Positions 17,401 to 26,089 of a stretch of 64,000 bases of DNA are shown one piece after another (position 1 is the stretch's first letter; each line of letters begins with the position of its first letter). The stretch comes from Longimicrobiaceae bacterium. GTDB lineage: Bacteria > Gemmatimonadota > Gemmatimonadetes > Longimicrobiales > Longimicrobiaceae. The notes under the pieces were generated by a model. It made no database searches, was not told the DNA's origin, and saw only the letters and a program-made list of their open reading frames with translations. Location of the stretch: assembly GCA_036375715.1 (NCBI GenBank), contig DASVBS010000004.1, positions 37,712-101,711 on the forward strand, in the 5' to 3' direction. The position numbers and the translations under genes were made by a program.

Positions 17401-18494
17401 CCCGTCCGTCGCGCCGTCAGAAGAACCGAGGGAGTCTGCAGGTACGACTCGAGCTCGTCGGCGCGCCGCTGTGCACTGTGCTCTGCAACGATCGTTGACC
17501 GGAGCGCGGCTCCCATGGCCCGGCGATCGTCGGGATGTGTGTCCTCCAGCAGGGCGCAGGCTGCCTCGGTGGTCTCCGGTAGGGCGAGCTCCTGCCCGGG
17601 CACGAAGAGCTGGTCGATGCCCGGCCAGAAATCCGAGAGGATCGCCGCTCCGCATGCGCCCGCCTCGAAGAGGCGCACCGAGGGCGACCAGCCCGCGGCC
17701 ACCATGTCGGCGCGCGTCGCGTTGAGCTGCCACGCCGCGCTCGAGTAGAAGGCGGCGTGACGCGAGGGCGGCAGGTGGCTCACGCGCCGCACGTTGGCGG
17801 GCCAGCGGATCTCGTCGGGGTACTGCGGCCCCGCCACCAGGAAAGACCGCTTCGGCAGCGCCCACGCCACGTCGTTCAGCAGCCGCTCGATTACTGGCTG
17901 ACGATCGGGAGCGTAGGTCCCCATGTAGGCGAGGTCGACCTCGAACTCGGGGTCCTTGTCGACGGGGCCGTGCGCTTCCGGGTCGACCGAGCAGTAGAGG
18001 GCCCGCGCATCCCGAGCCCCGAGCTCCCCCTCCAGCACGTGCTCCAGCCAGGGTCCACCGGTAAAAGATAGGTAGCGGGTGAAGAGCGGGACCTGGTCTA
18101 CCCGCAGGTAGTCTGCCCCGGGGCCGCGGAGCTGCGCCACCGTCACCGGGGTGTCGATGTCGTAGAAGAAGAGCGGATCGACGCCGGCCTCGGCGAGGGC
18201 ATCGATGACCGCTGCACCCTGTCGCACGTACGAGCCGACGAGGGTAGCGTCCGCCTCGCGGGCCTCGGTGATCGCGCGCGGGATCACCTGCTCCCAGCTC
18301 GGGTAGAGCTCGAGCCGGCAGAACTCGGGATTCGCGAGGTCGCGGTGGGCGCCTCCATACCAGGGAGCATCCCACTCGTAGAACACCACCTCGTGTCCGC
18401 GTGCGGCGAAGGCGCGAAGCAGCGCCCGATAGGTCGTCGCGTGACCGTTGCCCCAACTGGACGAGAGGGAGAGTCCGAACACGACCAGCTTCAT
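17313..18494 (-). CDS. CgeB-like glycosyltransferase family protein (repeat-extended C-terminus)
   Basis: A 393-residue GT-B-type protein. The N-terminus KLVVFGLSLSSSWGNGHATTYRALLRAFAARGH is the first Rossmann strand and helix. The C-terminal half has the CgeB/Glyco_trans_1_2 signature: LPPSRHAAFYSSA, then WSPSVRLFEAGACGAAILSD and the acceptor-side loop WPGIDQLFVPG. ATG 18494 has a strong aggaggtggg just upstream and overlaps the stop of the preceding gene by four bases. The last roughly 30 residues (from QSVRRISRR through NYELRISNYNFES) are encoded by intergenic repeat sequence rather than by the family fold, so the ancestral stop was probably earlier. It is the last gene of the minus-strand glycoconjugate operon. 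Confidence 0.85.
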   Translation of the reverse strand: MKLVVFGLSLSSSWGNGHATTYRALLRAFAARGHEVVFYEWDAPWYGGAHRDLANPEFCRLELYPSWEQVIPRAITEAREADATLVGSYVRQGAAVIDALAEAGVDPLFFYDIDTPVTVAQLRGPGADYLRVDQVPLFTRYLSFTGGPWLEHVLEGELGARDARALYCSVDPEAHGPVDKDPEFEVDLAYMGTYAPDRQPVIERLLNDVAWALPKRSFLVAGPQYPDEIRWPANVRRVSHLPPSRHAAFYSSAAWQLNATRADMVAAGWSPSVRLFEAGACGAAILSDFWPGIDQLFVPGQELALPETTEAACALLEDTHPDDRRAMGAALRSTIVAEHSAQRRADELESYLQTPSVLLTARRTGSQSVRRISRRAQRPENYELRISNYNFES

Positions 18495-19606
18495 CCCACC
18501 TCCTCCTCGGCGCCCCCCGTGATCTCCACGGCGGCCGCGGGCCGCGTGCGGAGAATCGCGTCCACGAGTGTGGCCCGCTGATCGTAAGTGTGACATCGAA
18601 GGGCGCGGCGGCGTGCCGCCTCCCCGATTCGCCGCGCCGTGGCGGGATCGGTGGCGCGGGCGATTCGCGCCACCTCCTCCCCGGACGTGGCAACCAGGAT
18701 TTCTTCTCCCGGCTCGAAGAATTCCTCGATCCCACGCCAGGGATCGGTGACCTGGCAGGCTGCCGCGCCGGCCGCCTCGAACATCCGCGTGGCCGGAGAC
18801 CAGCCGTTCGTGGCCATCGACTCCCGGTGGATGTTGAGCACGATCCGCGCGGCGCTGTTCAGCTCGTTGTGTCGCGAGGTGGGGACGTGGCCCAGGTATT
18901 CGACGTTGGCCGGGAAATTCACGTCGCCCCACCCCTCGCCCCCGAGAGCAAAGCGGCCCTCGGGGAAGTGCTCCGCGGCGCAAAAGAAAAACTCGTGTAC
19001 CCGCTCTTCGCGGTCGGGGAGCCGATTCCCCATGAAGAGAACATCCCATCCGGGAGGGACGACCTCCGGCAGCGGTCGGTGCTCGTCGGCATCGAGGCCG
19101 TTGTAGACGGGCGTACAGCCCTGCGCTCCGTAACGCCGGTAAGCCTCGACCACTGGAGGCCCGCCGCCGTAGGTGAAGATCCAGTCATACCTCGGGATGC
19201 ACTCGGTGAAGGCGTCGGTCGGATCGGCTTCGAGTCGGCCGAGGGTAGCGGGGGCGTCCACGTCCCAGAAAGCAGTGGCGGCATTGCCACCCGACCGATC
19301 GGCAATCGCATCTTCCAGCTCGCGATCCCACACGCCCACGCCGCTGCACTTGATCACCCAATCGCTGGCAGCGAAGGCAGCATCTACCAGCCGGTCACGT
19401 TCGGCTTCGTCACGGTAGACGACCACCCGCGCGTATCCGGGTTCGCCCTGGAGGTCGCGTCGCTGCTGACGCCCGAAAGCGTCCGGCTCGCAGAAGACGA
19501 TGTGGTGACCGAGGCGATGCAGCGCCCGCAGCAGCCCGCGATAATAGGTGGCCGCGCCGTTCCAGTAAGAAGAGACCAGTGACGAGCCGAAGAAGGTCAG
19601 GCGCAT
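18491..19606 (-). CDS. CgeB-like glycosyltransferase family protein
   Basis: A 371-residue paralogue of the following gene: RLTFFGSSLVSSYWNGAATYYRGLLRALHRLGHH at the N-terminus and LGHVPTSRHNELNSAARIVLN, WSPATRMFEAAGAAACQVTD and WRGIEEFFEPGEE in the C-terminal domain. It belongs to the CgeB-type GT-B group (glycosyl_trans_1_2), usually responsible for adding hexoses or aminosugars to glycoconjugates. It overlaps the downstream paralogue by four bases and starts 7 bases after the GT4 gene, so the three transferases are made together. Donor and acceptor are unknown. Confidence 0.87.
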   Translation of the reverse strand: MRLTFFGSSLVSSYWNGAATYYRGLLRALHRLGHHIVFCEPDAFGRQQRRDLQGEPGYARVVVYRDEAERDRLVDAAFAASDWVIKCSGVGVWDRELEDAIADRSGGNAATAFWDVDAPATLGRLEADPTDAFTECIPRYDWIFTYGGGPPVVEAYRRYGAQGCTPVYNGLDADEHRPLPEVVPPGWDVLFMGNRLPDREERVHEFFFCAAEHFPEGRFALGGEGWGDVNFPANVEYLGHVPTSRHNELNSAARIVLNIHRESMATNGWSPATRMFEAAGAAACQVTDPWRGIEEFFEPGEEILVATSGEEVARIARATDPATARRIGEAARRRALRCHTYDQRATLVDAILRTRPAAAVEITGGAEEEVG

Positions 19607-19613
19607 AGAGGGC

Positions 19614-20726
19614 TCATACGGGTTGATGGACGGATCGCGTGGAGCCGGGCAGCGGACGATCGGGGGCGAGGGCCGCGTAGATACCCTGATATTCCCGCGC
19701 CATTCGATCCGCGGTGTAGCGCTCGAGTGCGCGCCGCCGGGCCGCCTCCGCCAGGCGGCGCACGCGCGTCTCGTCCCGCCTCAGAGAAGACAGAATCGCG
19801 GCCAGGCGGCCCGAGTCTCCGGGAGGGAAGAACTCGGCGCACCCGTCCCAGAGCTCCCGGAACGAGCCGATGTCGGAGAGCACCAGGGCGCAGCCGTGCA
19901 ATGCCGCCTCCAGCGGAGCGAGCCCGAAAGGCTCATACAGCGACGGGCCGACGTAGATGGTGGCACGGCCGAGCCACGCGTCGACGCTCGCTCGGTCGGC
20001 GGTTCCGTGGCAGACGATGTGTTTCGTTTCGAGGTGCTCGCCCTGCGGCGACGTACAGGGGCCCAGCAGATGGATCGGCGGCGCGTCCTCTCCGAGCTCG
20101 TCCGCTGCCTTGTCCAGCGTGCGGATTCCCTTCGCCGAATCCCAGGCGCGACCAACGCTGACCACAAGCGGGCTCCTACGCTCCTGGTGGTCGGGGTCGG
20201 GGGGAGCGATGCCATTGGCAATCACCTGGTCCGCCGCAAAGCCGTAATGGCGGGCGAGAAGCCTCGATTGATATTGCGAAGGGGCGATCACCAGCGTTGC
20301 TCGCCGCAACGCCGACCGGACACGGTCGTGGTATTCGCTCCACTCCGCCGGCGCGGGTGACGCCAGCGTCTCCGAGAACCAGGAGAAGACGTCGCTGTGG
20401 GAGACGAGCAGCGTAGGCGCAGCGAAGTTGCCGAGCGCGGGCGAGTACTGGTTCAGGTGCACCACGACGGGCCGCCATTCCAGCGCGAGCTCCTCGATCC
20501 AGGCGGTGGACGCCTCCACGTCCGCCGCCGAGTCGGGCATCCACTCGAGGCGATAGGGGCGCGCTGCCACCTCGACGCAACTCGGCAACGGCCCGCGTCG
20601 GTCTGCGGCCGCATCCCCCAGCACGGCGAGCAGCACCTTGTGCCCGGCGGCGCACAACGATTCCGCCAGAATGCGGGTGTAGTCCCAGACCCCGCCCACC
20701 GTGTCGGTCGTCAGCAGAATTCTCAT
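19614..20726 (-). CDS. GT4-type glycosyltransferase
   Basis: A 370-residue GT-B glycosyltransferase. It begins RILLTTDTVGGVWDYTRILAESL, the N-terminal donor/acceptor Rossmann domain. The C-terminal nucleotide-sugar domain has VVSVGRAWDSAKGIRTL and the retaining E-x7-E motif EPFGLAPLEAALHG, followed by ALVLSDIGSFRELW. It overlaps the preceding oxidoreductase gene by four bases (ATGA). As a retaining GT4 enzyme it would use an NDP-sugar; two nucleotide-sugar epimerases lie upstream in the same operon and may make the donor. Confidence 0.9.
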   Translation of the reverse strand: MRILLTTDTVGGVWDYTRILAESLCAAGHKVLLAVLGDAAADRRGPLPSCVEVAARPYRLEWMPDSAADVEASTAWIEELALEWRPVVVHLNQYSPALGNFAAPTLLVSHSDVFSWFSETLASPAPAEWSEYHDRVRSALRRATLVIAPSQYQSRLLARHYGFAADQVIANGIAPPDPDHQERRSPLVVSVGRAWDSAKGIRTLDKAADELGEDAPPIHLLGPCTSPQGEHLETKHIVCHGTADRASVDAWLGRATIYVGPSLYEPFGLAPLEAALHGCALVLSDIGSFRELWDGCAEFFPPGDSGRLAAILSSLRRDETRVRRLAEAARRRALERYTADRMAREYQGIYAALAPDRPLPGSTRSVHQPV

Positions 20727-21907
20727 CGCCCGTAGATCCGGTCGATAATCCCGGCCACCTCGATCAAACGTTCAGCGGCGGGGTCGAACCGTTCGCCCGC
20801 GGCGAGGCGCTGCGCCCAGGCAGTGGCGGCGCGACCTCCCCACTCATCCGGAGGGGAGGTCAGCGTCTCCGCCGAGGTACCGGTGAAGCGCTCCGCGACG
20901 AAGTTGTAGAAGGAGCCACCCACGTTGCGAAGCCGGAGCCCGCCCTCGGCGCCGTGGAAGCTCGCTTCGATGTGTGCGTCGCAGCCGGTGTGAAGCCGCC
21001 ATGAGGTGGCTATTCGCACGGACACTCCCCGTTGCAGGAGGAGGTTGGCAATCCCGTAATCCTCCACCACGGGCGGATCAGGCGCGAGCAGCTCGCCACG
21101 TTGGTACAGCCGGGCGCGTACCTCCTCCACCGCCGGAAAGCCGAGCGTCCACAGCGCCAGATCGACGAGGTGGATGCCCAGGTCCATGACGCACCCGCCG
21201 CCGGATAGGTGTGCGTCGTAGAACCAGTCCTTGTCGGGGCCGTACGCATTGTGGAAGACGAGATCCGCCGCATACACGCGGCCGATTGCTTCCGCAGAGA
21301 CCAGCTCGCGGATGCGCTGCATGCCGGTGGTGAACCGGTAGGAGAGATCCACCTCGAGCAGCAGATCGGCCTTGCGGGCCGTCTCCACCACCCGTGCCAC
21401 CTCGTCGGCCGTGCGGCCCAGGGGCTTCTGACAGAACACGGCCGCCCCGCTCTCGAGGGCAGCGATTGCCTGTTCCGCATGCAGCGCGCTCGGCGTGGCA
21501 ATCACGATCCCGTCCAGGCCGGCAGAGAGCATCTCTTCGAACGGGCCCACCACCTTCGCCCCCGGAACGCTCTCGACGGCCGCCGAAGCCATCTCCGGGG
21601 CGGGGTCGCAGATCATCGCCACGTGGCCGAACCCGCTCCGATGGATCGCTTCCATCCGGTGCCGTCCGATCCAGCCGGTCCCCAGAAAGCCGAGCCGGGG
21701 CGCTGCCTCCGCCCGCCTGTGCTCGCTCGAGCGCACGTGCAGTTTCGCGTCGACCCCTTCGGCCTCCGCCTCGGTCGAATCGACACGCGGTTTCGCCCCG
21801 ACTCCTGCGGGGTCCGCCTCGCTCGAGCGCGCACTCTGCCTCGCCCCGACCTCGGCGGGGTCCGCCTTGCTCGTGGCGCTCGCATCCTGCCAGTTTGCCG
21901 GACTCAT
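20723..21907 (-). CDS. Gfo/Idh/MocA oxidoreductase with a repetitive N-terminal extension
   Basis: A 394-residue protein. From residue 72 it is an ordinary Gfo/Idh/MocA enzyme: LGFLGTGWIGRHRMEA (Rossmann), FCQKPLGRT (EKP-equivalent with the catalytic Lys) and GGCVMDLGIHLVDLALW (catalytic His-x-x-Asp region). Residues 13-60 are three consecutive 16-residue repeats (consensus SEADPAGVGAKxRVxS) that have no place in the family fold. The start at 21907 overlaps the stop of the upstream dehydrogenase (ATGA), so this extension is probably translated. The gene also overlaps the next gene by four bases. It would oxidise or reduce a nucleotide sugar or glycoside intermediate. Confidence 0.87.
   Translation of the reverse strand: MSPANWQDASATSKADPAEVGARQSARSSEADPAGVGAKPRVDSTEAEAEGVDAKLHVRSSEHRRAEAAPRLGFLGTGWIGRHRMEAIHRSGFGHVAMICDPAPEMASAAVESVPGAKVVGPFEEMLSAGLDGIVIATPSALHAEQAIAALESGAAVFCQKPLGRTADEVARVVETARKADLLLEVDLSYRFTTGMQRIRELVSAEAIGRVYAADLVFHNAYGPDKDWFYDAHLSGGGCVMDLGIHLVDLALWTLGFPAVEEVRARLYQRGELLAPDPPVVEDYGIANLLLQRGVSVRIATSWRLHTGCDAHIEASFHGAEGGLRLRNVGGSFYNFVAERFTGTSAETLTSPPDEWGGRAATAWAQRLAAGERFDPAAERLIEVAGIIDRIYGR
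21728..21871 (-). repeat. three 48-bp in-frame tandem repeats inside the oxidoreductase gene
   Basis: 144 bases encode three diverged 16-residue units (residues 13-28, 29-44, 45-60) with recurring SEADPAGVGAK-like sequence. The unit length keeps the frame. The repeats precede the Rossmann fold and probably form a disordered acidic tail. Confidence 0.85.
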
Positions 21908-22914
21908 GCGATGGTGATGAGCGCCTTGATGAATCCTTCGGGCCGGTCCCGCGCCGCATCCAGCGCTTCTCCGAGCCGCTCGAGCAGAAACCAGTGGGTA
22001 TAGAGCGGCGAGGGATCCAGTCGTCCTTCGGCCATAGCCTGCACCGCTTCCCTCACGCCCCGCCGGACCACCTCCACGTCCCGCTCGTGCGCGTTGATGA
22101 CGTCGATTCCGCGCCAGTTCCAGAGCTGCATGTTCACCTGCCGCGGCCCGTCCTGGTGGTAGCCCGCGACGATCAGCCGTCCCCCCTCCCGGGTCAGCTC
22201 ACCGGCAAGGTCGAGCGGCCACTGCTTCCCCACCGCCTCGATGACGCGGTCGCACATTGCGCCACGCGTGCACTCCTTCACCTCCTCGATGATGCCCGTG
22301 TGATCGTCCATCGGGATGGTGCGCGCGGCACCCATTCTTTCGGCCAGCGCGAGGGCGGATGGGCGTCGGGAGATGGCGATGACCTTTGCTCCCGTCCGGG
22401 CGGCGAGCTGCGTCAGCAGGAGCCCGAGGAAGCCCGTCCCGACGATGGCTACGGTCTGGCCCGGCTCCACCGCGCTGCGGCGGAGGATGTTCATCACGCA
22501 GCCGAGCGGCTCACCCGGCAGCGGGATGTCGCGCAGCACGGTCGGGATCGGGACCACATCGACGGCGTCGAGGACCAGGTGCGTGGCGAACGCACCGTTG
22601 GCGATCGTGGCCACCCGGTCGCCCTCTTCGATACCCGTCACTCCACTGCCGATCCGGTCCACCAGCCCCCAGCCTTCGTGACCCGGCGCCCCGTCGGGAA
22701 AGGGGTACTCAAACCAGGGGGCCCCCGCCCAGGGCGCGAGGTTCGAGGCGCAGACGCCGCACCCCTCCAGTCTGACGCGTACCTGGCCGGGACCTGGCTC
22801 CGGCAGCCCAGCCGTTTTCAGCTGGATCCTTCCTGGAGCCGCCAGGACCGCGCTGCGGGCGTGAGTCTCGAGGCGCGTGGCCGTGCTGGTCGCCTCCTGC
22901 CTCACCTCGATCAA
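21904..22914 (-). CDS. zinc-type alcohol/sugar dehydrogenase (MDR family)
   Basis: A 336-residue medium-chain dehydrogenase. GCGVCASN supplies the catalytic zinc Cys, GHEGWG the His-Glu pair, and VAIVGTGFLGLLLTQLAA the Rossmann fold for NAD(P). The four-Cys structural-zinc lobe typical of alcohol dehydrogenases is absent. The frame is open upstream to 23079, but that part overlaps the epimerase gene. TTG 22914 overlaps the upstream stop (TTGA) and has gagggagg five to ten bases before it; GTG 22905 is an alternative. Position in the operon suggests a role in a sugar precursor pathway. Confidence 0.88.
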   Translation of the reverse strand: MIEVRQEATSTATRLETHARSAVLAAPGRIQLKTAGLPEPGPGQVRVRLEGCGVCASNLAPWAGAPWFEYPFPDGAPGHEGWGLVDRIGSGVTGIEEGDRVATIANGAFATHLVLDAVDVVPIPTVLRDIPLPGEPLGCVMNILRRSAVEPGQTVAIVGTGFLGLLLTQLAARTGAKVIAISRRPSALALAERMGAARTIPMDDHTGIIEEVKECTRGAMCDRVIEAVGKQWPLDLAGELTREGGRLIVAGYHQDGPRQVNMQLWNWRGIDVINAHERDVEVVRRGVREAVQAMAEGRLDPSPLYTHWFLLERLGEALDAARDRPEGFIKALITIA

Positions 22915-24026
22915 GGGGCCTCCCTCGCGAGCTCGCGGAGCAGTTCGTCGTCGACGGCCGTCACGCCGGCAACACGTGCGCTCGAGGTGGCCACTGGAGC
23001 GCGGGTCGGAGGCATCGACGACTCGAGCCACTCGAAAAGCAGCTCCAGGCCGCGCTGCCACGGGGTCAGCGGATGCCAATCCAGGACACGCCGCGCCTTG
23101 CCGGTGTCGCTGATGTAGACCTTCTGGTCGCCCGGCCGGCTCGTCGCCCGGTGAATGGGCACCCTCCGACCACTGACCTGCAGCAGCCGGTCGAGCACCC
23201 GCTGGACGGAGACCGCGTTGGTCGGCCCGCCTCCGATGTTGAAGATCTCACCGGCGGTCTCGTCGATGCGGTCCATGGCGGCCAGCATCGCCCGCACCAG
23301 GTCATCGGCCCAGAGGATGTCGCGGACCTGGTGGCCGCTGCCGTAGACCGTGATCGGAGCGTCCGCGAGCAGTGAGCGGGCAAAGTGGGCCACCCAACCC
23401 TGATCCTCCGTGCCGAACTGCCGCGTCCCGTAGATGCAGCTCATGCGGAAGACCACGGTCGGAATGCCGAAGATCCGGGCGTAGTCGTGGACGTACTGGT
23501 CTGCGGAGCCCTTGGAGCAGCCGTAAGGGGAGTAGAAGTCGAGCGGTGTTTCCTCGTTGATCCCCAGACGTCCGTCGGCGTAGCAGTAGGCGTCGCCGCG
23601 TCGGGTTACCTCAACGCCCTTCAGCGCGCCGTATACCTTGTTGGTGGACGTGAAGAGCAGCGGAGGGGGCGTCGCACGCCTGCGGATCGCCTCCAGGATG
23701 TTGAAGGTGCCGAGCAGGTTGGTGTTCAAGTCCAGCGCGGGATCCTCGAGCGAGGTAGTCACCGCCACCTGCGCAGCCAGGTGGAAGACCTGCCGCGCCA
23801 TCGACACCAGTTGCCCGATCGCTTCCGCGTCGCGGATGTCCACCACCTCCAGCCGCACCAGGCGAGGGTAGCGGGACAGTAGCCACTCCGCGTTTGCGCG
23901 CACTCCGTCCCGGCTCAGGTTGTCCGCGATGACCACGGGTTCGCCGCGCGCCGCCAGGCCGTTGGCCAGGTTGGAGCCGACGAAGCCGGCGCCTCCCGTG
24001 ATCAGCGTGTATTCGCCTTTCGTCAT
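22911..24026 (-). CDS. NAD-dependent nucleotide-sugar epimerase (CDP-paratose 2-epimerase-like)
   Basis: A 371-residue extended SDR protein. TGGAGFVGSNLA binds NAD, and YGCSKGSADQ contains the catalytic Tyr-x-x-x-Lys. TNKVYG and the long insertion before the Tyr, followed by FRMSCIYGTRQFGTEDQGWVAHF, resemble CDP-paratose/tyvelose 2-epimerases more than UDP-glucose 4-epimerase. ATG 24026 has agggag just upstream; GTG 24041, which overlaps the preceding stop, is the alternative and would add five residues. It probably makes a nucleotide sugar donor used by the downstream glycosyltransferases. Confidence 0.88.
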   Translation of the reverse strand: MTKGEYTLITGGAGFVGSNLANGLAARGEPVVIADNLSRDGVRANAEWLLSRYPRLVRLEVVDIRDAEAIGQLVSMARQVFHLAAQVAVTTSLEDPALDLNTNLLGTFNILEAIRRRATPPPLLFTSTNKVYGALKGVEVTRRGDAYCYADGRLGINEETPLDFYSPYGCSKGSADQYVHDYARIFGIPTVVFRMSCIYGTRQFGTEDQGWVAHFARSLLADAPITVYGSGHQVRDILWADDLVRAMLAAMDRIDETAGEIFNIGGGPTNAVSVQRVLDRLLQVSGRRVPIHRATSRPGDQKVYISDTGKARRVLDWHPLTPWQRGLELLFEWLESSMPPTRAPVATSSARVAGVTAVDDELLRELAREAP

Positions 24027-24037
24027 CTCCCTCTCCC

Positions 24038-25165
24038 TCACAGTGTAAGGCCACGTGCGGCCAGGTCGGCGACGTGCTCGCCGACGGTGTCCTCCGGCTT
24101 CTCCTGCTCATCCAGCCACTGCACCAGCTCTTGCATCCCTTCCTCGAGGCCGACGCGGGGCTCGTAGCCGAGGAGCCTGCGCGCCCTCTCGATGTCGGCG
24201 AAGCAATGCCGGATGTCTCCCACGCGGTACCGGCCGGTCACCTGCGGAGGCAGGTCGACCTCGAGCACGGCGGCAAGCGTTTCCGCGATCTCCCGCACGG
24301 TGATGGAGCGTCCAGAGCCGATGTTGAACACCCGACCGACCGCCTGCGGGTGGTCGCCGGCGAGCAAAAGCCCCTGCACCACGTCGCCAACCGAGACGAA
24401 ATCCCGGCTCTGCAGCCCGTCCTCGTAGACCAATGCGGAATTACCGTTCAGCAGGCGCGAGCTGAAGATGGCCGCTACGCCCGTATACGGGTTCGAGAGC
24501 GACTGCCTGGGTCCGTAGATGTTGAAGAAGCGAAGCGCCGCGGCGGGGATTCCGTAGGCGGCGCCGATCTGGAGCACCAACCGCTCCTGGTCCGCTTTGT
24601 TCAGCGCATAGACCGAGGTAGGGTCGAGCTCCTTGTCCTCGTCGGTGGGGCGGGGTGAGAGGGATCTTCCAAGGGCGTCCTGCGGCTCCCACTGGTGAGC
24701 GCGTAGCTGGGCCTCCGTGCGACGCACCACTCCCGCATCCTCTCCCTCGGGGGACACGTACCGCCCTTCTCCGTAGATGGACATCGAGCTCGCCACCACG
24801 AGCCTTTCGAGCTCGAGCTTCCGATCGACGATCTCCTGAAGGAGGTAAGCCGTTCCCAGTGTGTTCGTTGCCGTATAATCGGCGATCTGGTACATTGACT
24901 GCCCCACGCCGACCGCCGCCGCGAGGTGGTAGACGACGTCCGCCCCCCGGACAACGCGCGCCACGGCATCCCGGTCGCGCATGTCACCGATGACCAGCTC
25001 GGCGTCAGGGGAAAGCCACGGGGGAATTCGGCGTGCCGGTCCGTGAACCTGGGGATCGAGGTTGTCGAACACCGTCACGCGGTCGCCTCGCTCCACGAGT
25101 GCGTCGACCAGGTGCGATCCGACGAAACCCGCTCCGCCGGTTACGAGCACTCTGCGTTGCGTCAA
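24038..25165 (-). CDS. NAD-dependent epimerase/dehydratase (extended SDR)
   Basis: A 375-residue nucleotide-sugar SDR: VLVTGGAGFVGSHLVDAL at the N-terminus, ASSMSIYGEG with the catalytic Ser, and YALNKADQE with the catalytic Tyr and Lys, then LRFFNIYGPRQ. It fits UDP-glucose 4-epimerase/dTDP-glucose-dehydratase-like enzymes; the substrate is unknown. The start is TTG 25165 with gggggtg a few bases upstream, or an internal codon. The sequence immediately upstream is the antisense of the glycosidase fragment, so the native 5' region of this gene may have been altered. Overlaps the next gene by four bases if that gene starts at GTG 24041. Confidence 0.87.
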   Translation of the reverse strand: MTQRRVLVTGGAGFVGSHLVDALVERGDRVTVFDNLDPQVHGPARRIPPWLSPDAELVIGDMRDRDAVARVVRGADVVYHLAAAVGVGQSMYQIADYTATNTLGTAYLLQEIVDRKLELERLVVASSMSIYGEGRYVSPEGEDAGVVRRTEAQLRAHQWEPQDALGRSLSPRPTDEDKELDPTSVYALNKADQERLVLQIGAAYGIPAAALRFFNIYGPRQSLSNPYTGVAAIFSSRLLNGNSALVYEDGLQSRDFVSVGDVVQGLLLAGDHPQAVGRVFNIGSGRSITVREIAETLAAVLEVDLPPQVTGRYRVGDIRHCFADIERARRLLGYEPRVGLEEGMQELVQWLDEQEKPEDTVGEHVADLAARGLTL

Positions 25166-25186
25166 ACCGCACCCCCGGGGTTCGCG

Positions 25187-26089
25187 TTGATTACTTCGAT
25201 CAAGATCTGGAACGAGCCCAACAACCTTTCACACTGGGACTTCCAGCTCGACCCGGACTGGGCGATCTTCGCCGAGATGGTGAAGCAGACCCGGGACGCC
25301 CTGCGGGCGGTGGGCTGTCGCCTCCCCATTGTCCTGGGCGGTATGTCCCCGATCGACCGCGGCTTCCTGCATCGTCTGCAGGAGCACGGCGCCCTCAACT
25401 GCGTGGACATCCTGGCGGTGCACGGCTTCCCCATGGACTGGAACCTCTGGTCGCTCGAGGAATGGCCGGAACGCCTGGAGTCGATCCGTACCGAGTTTCA
25501 AAAGCCCGTCTGGATCACCGAGACGGGCGTTTCTTCGTTTGCCAGCGAGGAGGTCGCCGCCTGGGGTCTGCGCCGGTCTCTGGAGCTGCTGCGCGGGGAG
25601 AAGGTCTACTGGTACAGCCTTCTCGATCTGGCCCCGGAGCGTGAAGCGACAACCCGTCACAAAGCGGCCGAAGGCAGCGCCTACTTCCGTCATTTCCACT
25701 TCGGGCTCCTGCGGCACGACGGTACGCCCAAGCTGGCGGTCCGTGACTTCGATCCCACGTTTGGCATCTGCCAGTGGTTCCATTTCCAGGACGAGCGCAC
25801 CCTGGCAGTTGCCGCCGCTTGGCTCGAGCGACTGGGTGTACGGGTAGTGCGCACCGGCATCAGTTGGGGCGAGAGCTACCTGCCGAACGCCCGGCAATGG
25901 TTCGACACCCTCATGTCGGCGCTCGAGCCGTTCGAGGTGTGCTTGACCCTCTGTTTCACCCCACCGAGCCACGGCATCCGTCCCGACCACACCAGCCCGC
26001 CGCGGGACGTATCGCAGTTCGCATCGTTTGCCGCGGAAATGGTTCATCGGTACGCGGCTCCTCACGCCCTCTCCGGCGTGCAGAAGTAG
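25187..26089 (+). CDS. glycosidase-like protein with halves in permuted order, probably truncated
   Basis: About 300 residues resembling clan GH-A/GH39-like beta-glycosidases. The visible order is unusual. It opens with IKIWNEPNN (acid/base Glu, normally about the middle of the barrel), then VWITETGVSSF (nucleophile Glu) and GLLRHDGTPKLAV, the usual C-terminal end. It then continues with FGICQWFHFQDERTL, VRVVRTGISWGES and TSPPRDVSQFASFAAEMVHRYA, which look like the N-terminal beta strands that should precede WNEPNN. No normal start or ribosome site is seen; TTG 25187 is a guess, and the frame runs on upstream antisense to the epimerase gene. Opposite in strand to all neighbours; its 3' end overlaps the methyltransferase gene by 28 bases. 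May be a rearranged remnant or a family with a duplicated half-domain. Confidence 0.55.
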   Translation: MITSIKIWNEPNNLSHWDFQLDPDWAIFAEMVKQTRDALRAVGCRLPIVLGGMSPIDRGFLHRLQEHGALNCVDILAVHGFPMDWNLWSLEEWPERLESIRTEFQKPVWITETGVSSFASEEVAAWGLRRSLELLRGEKVYWYSLLDLAPEREATTRHKAAEGSAYFRHFHFGLLRHDGTPKLAVRDFDPTFGICQWFHFQDERTLAVAAAWLERLGVRVVRTGISWGESYLPNARQWFDTLMSALEPFEVCLTLCFTPPSHGIRPDHTSPPRDVSQFASFAAEMVHRYAAPHALSGVQK

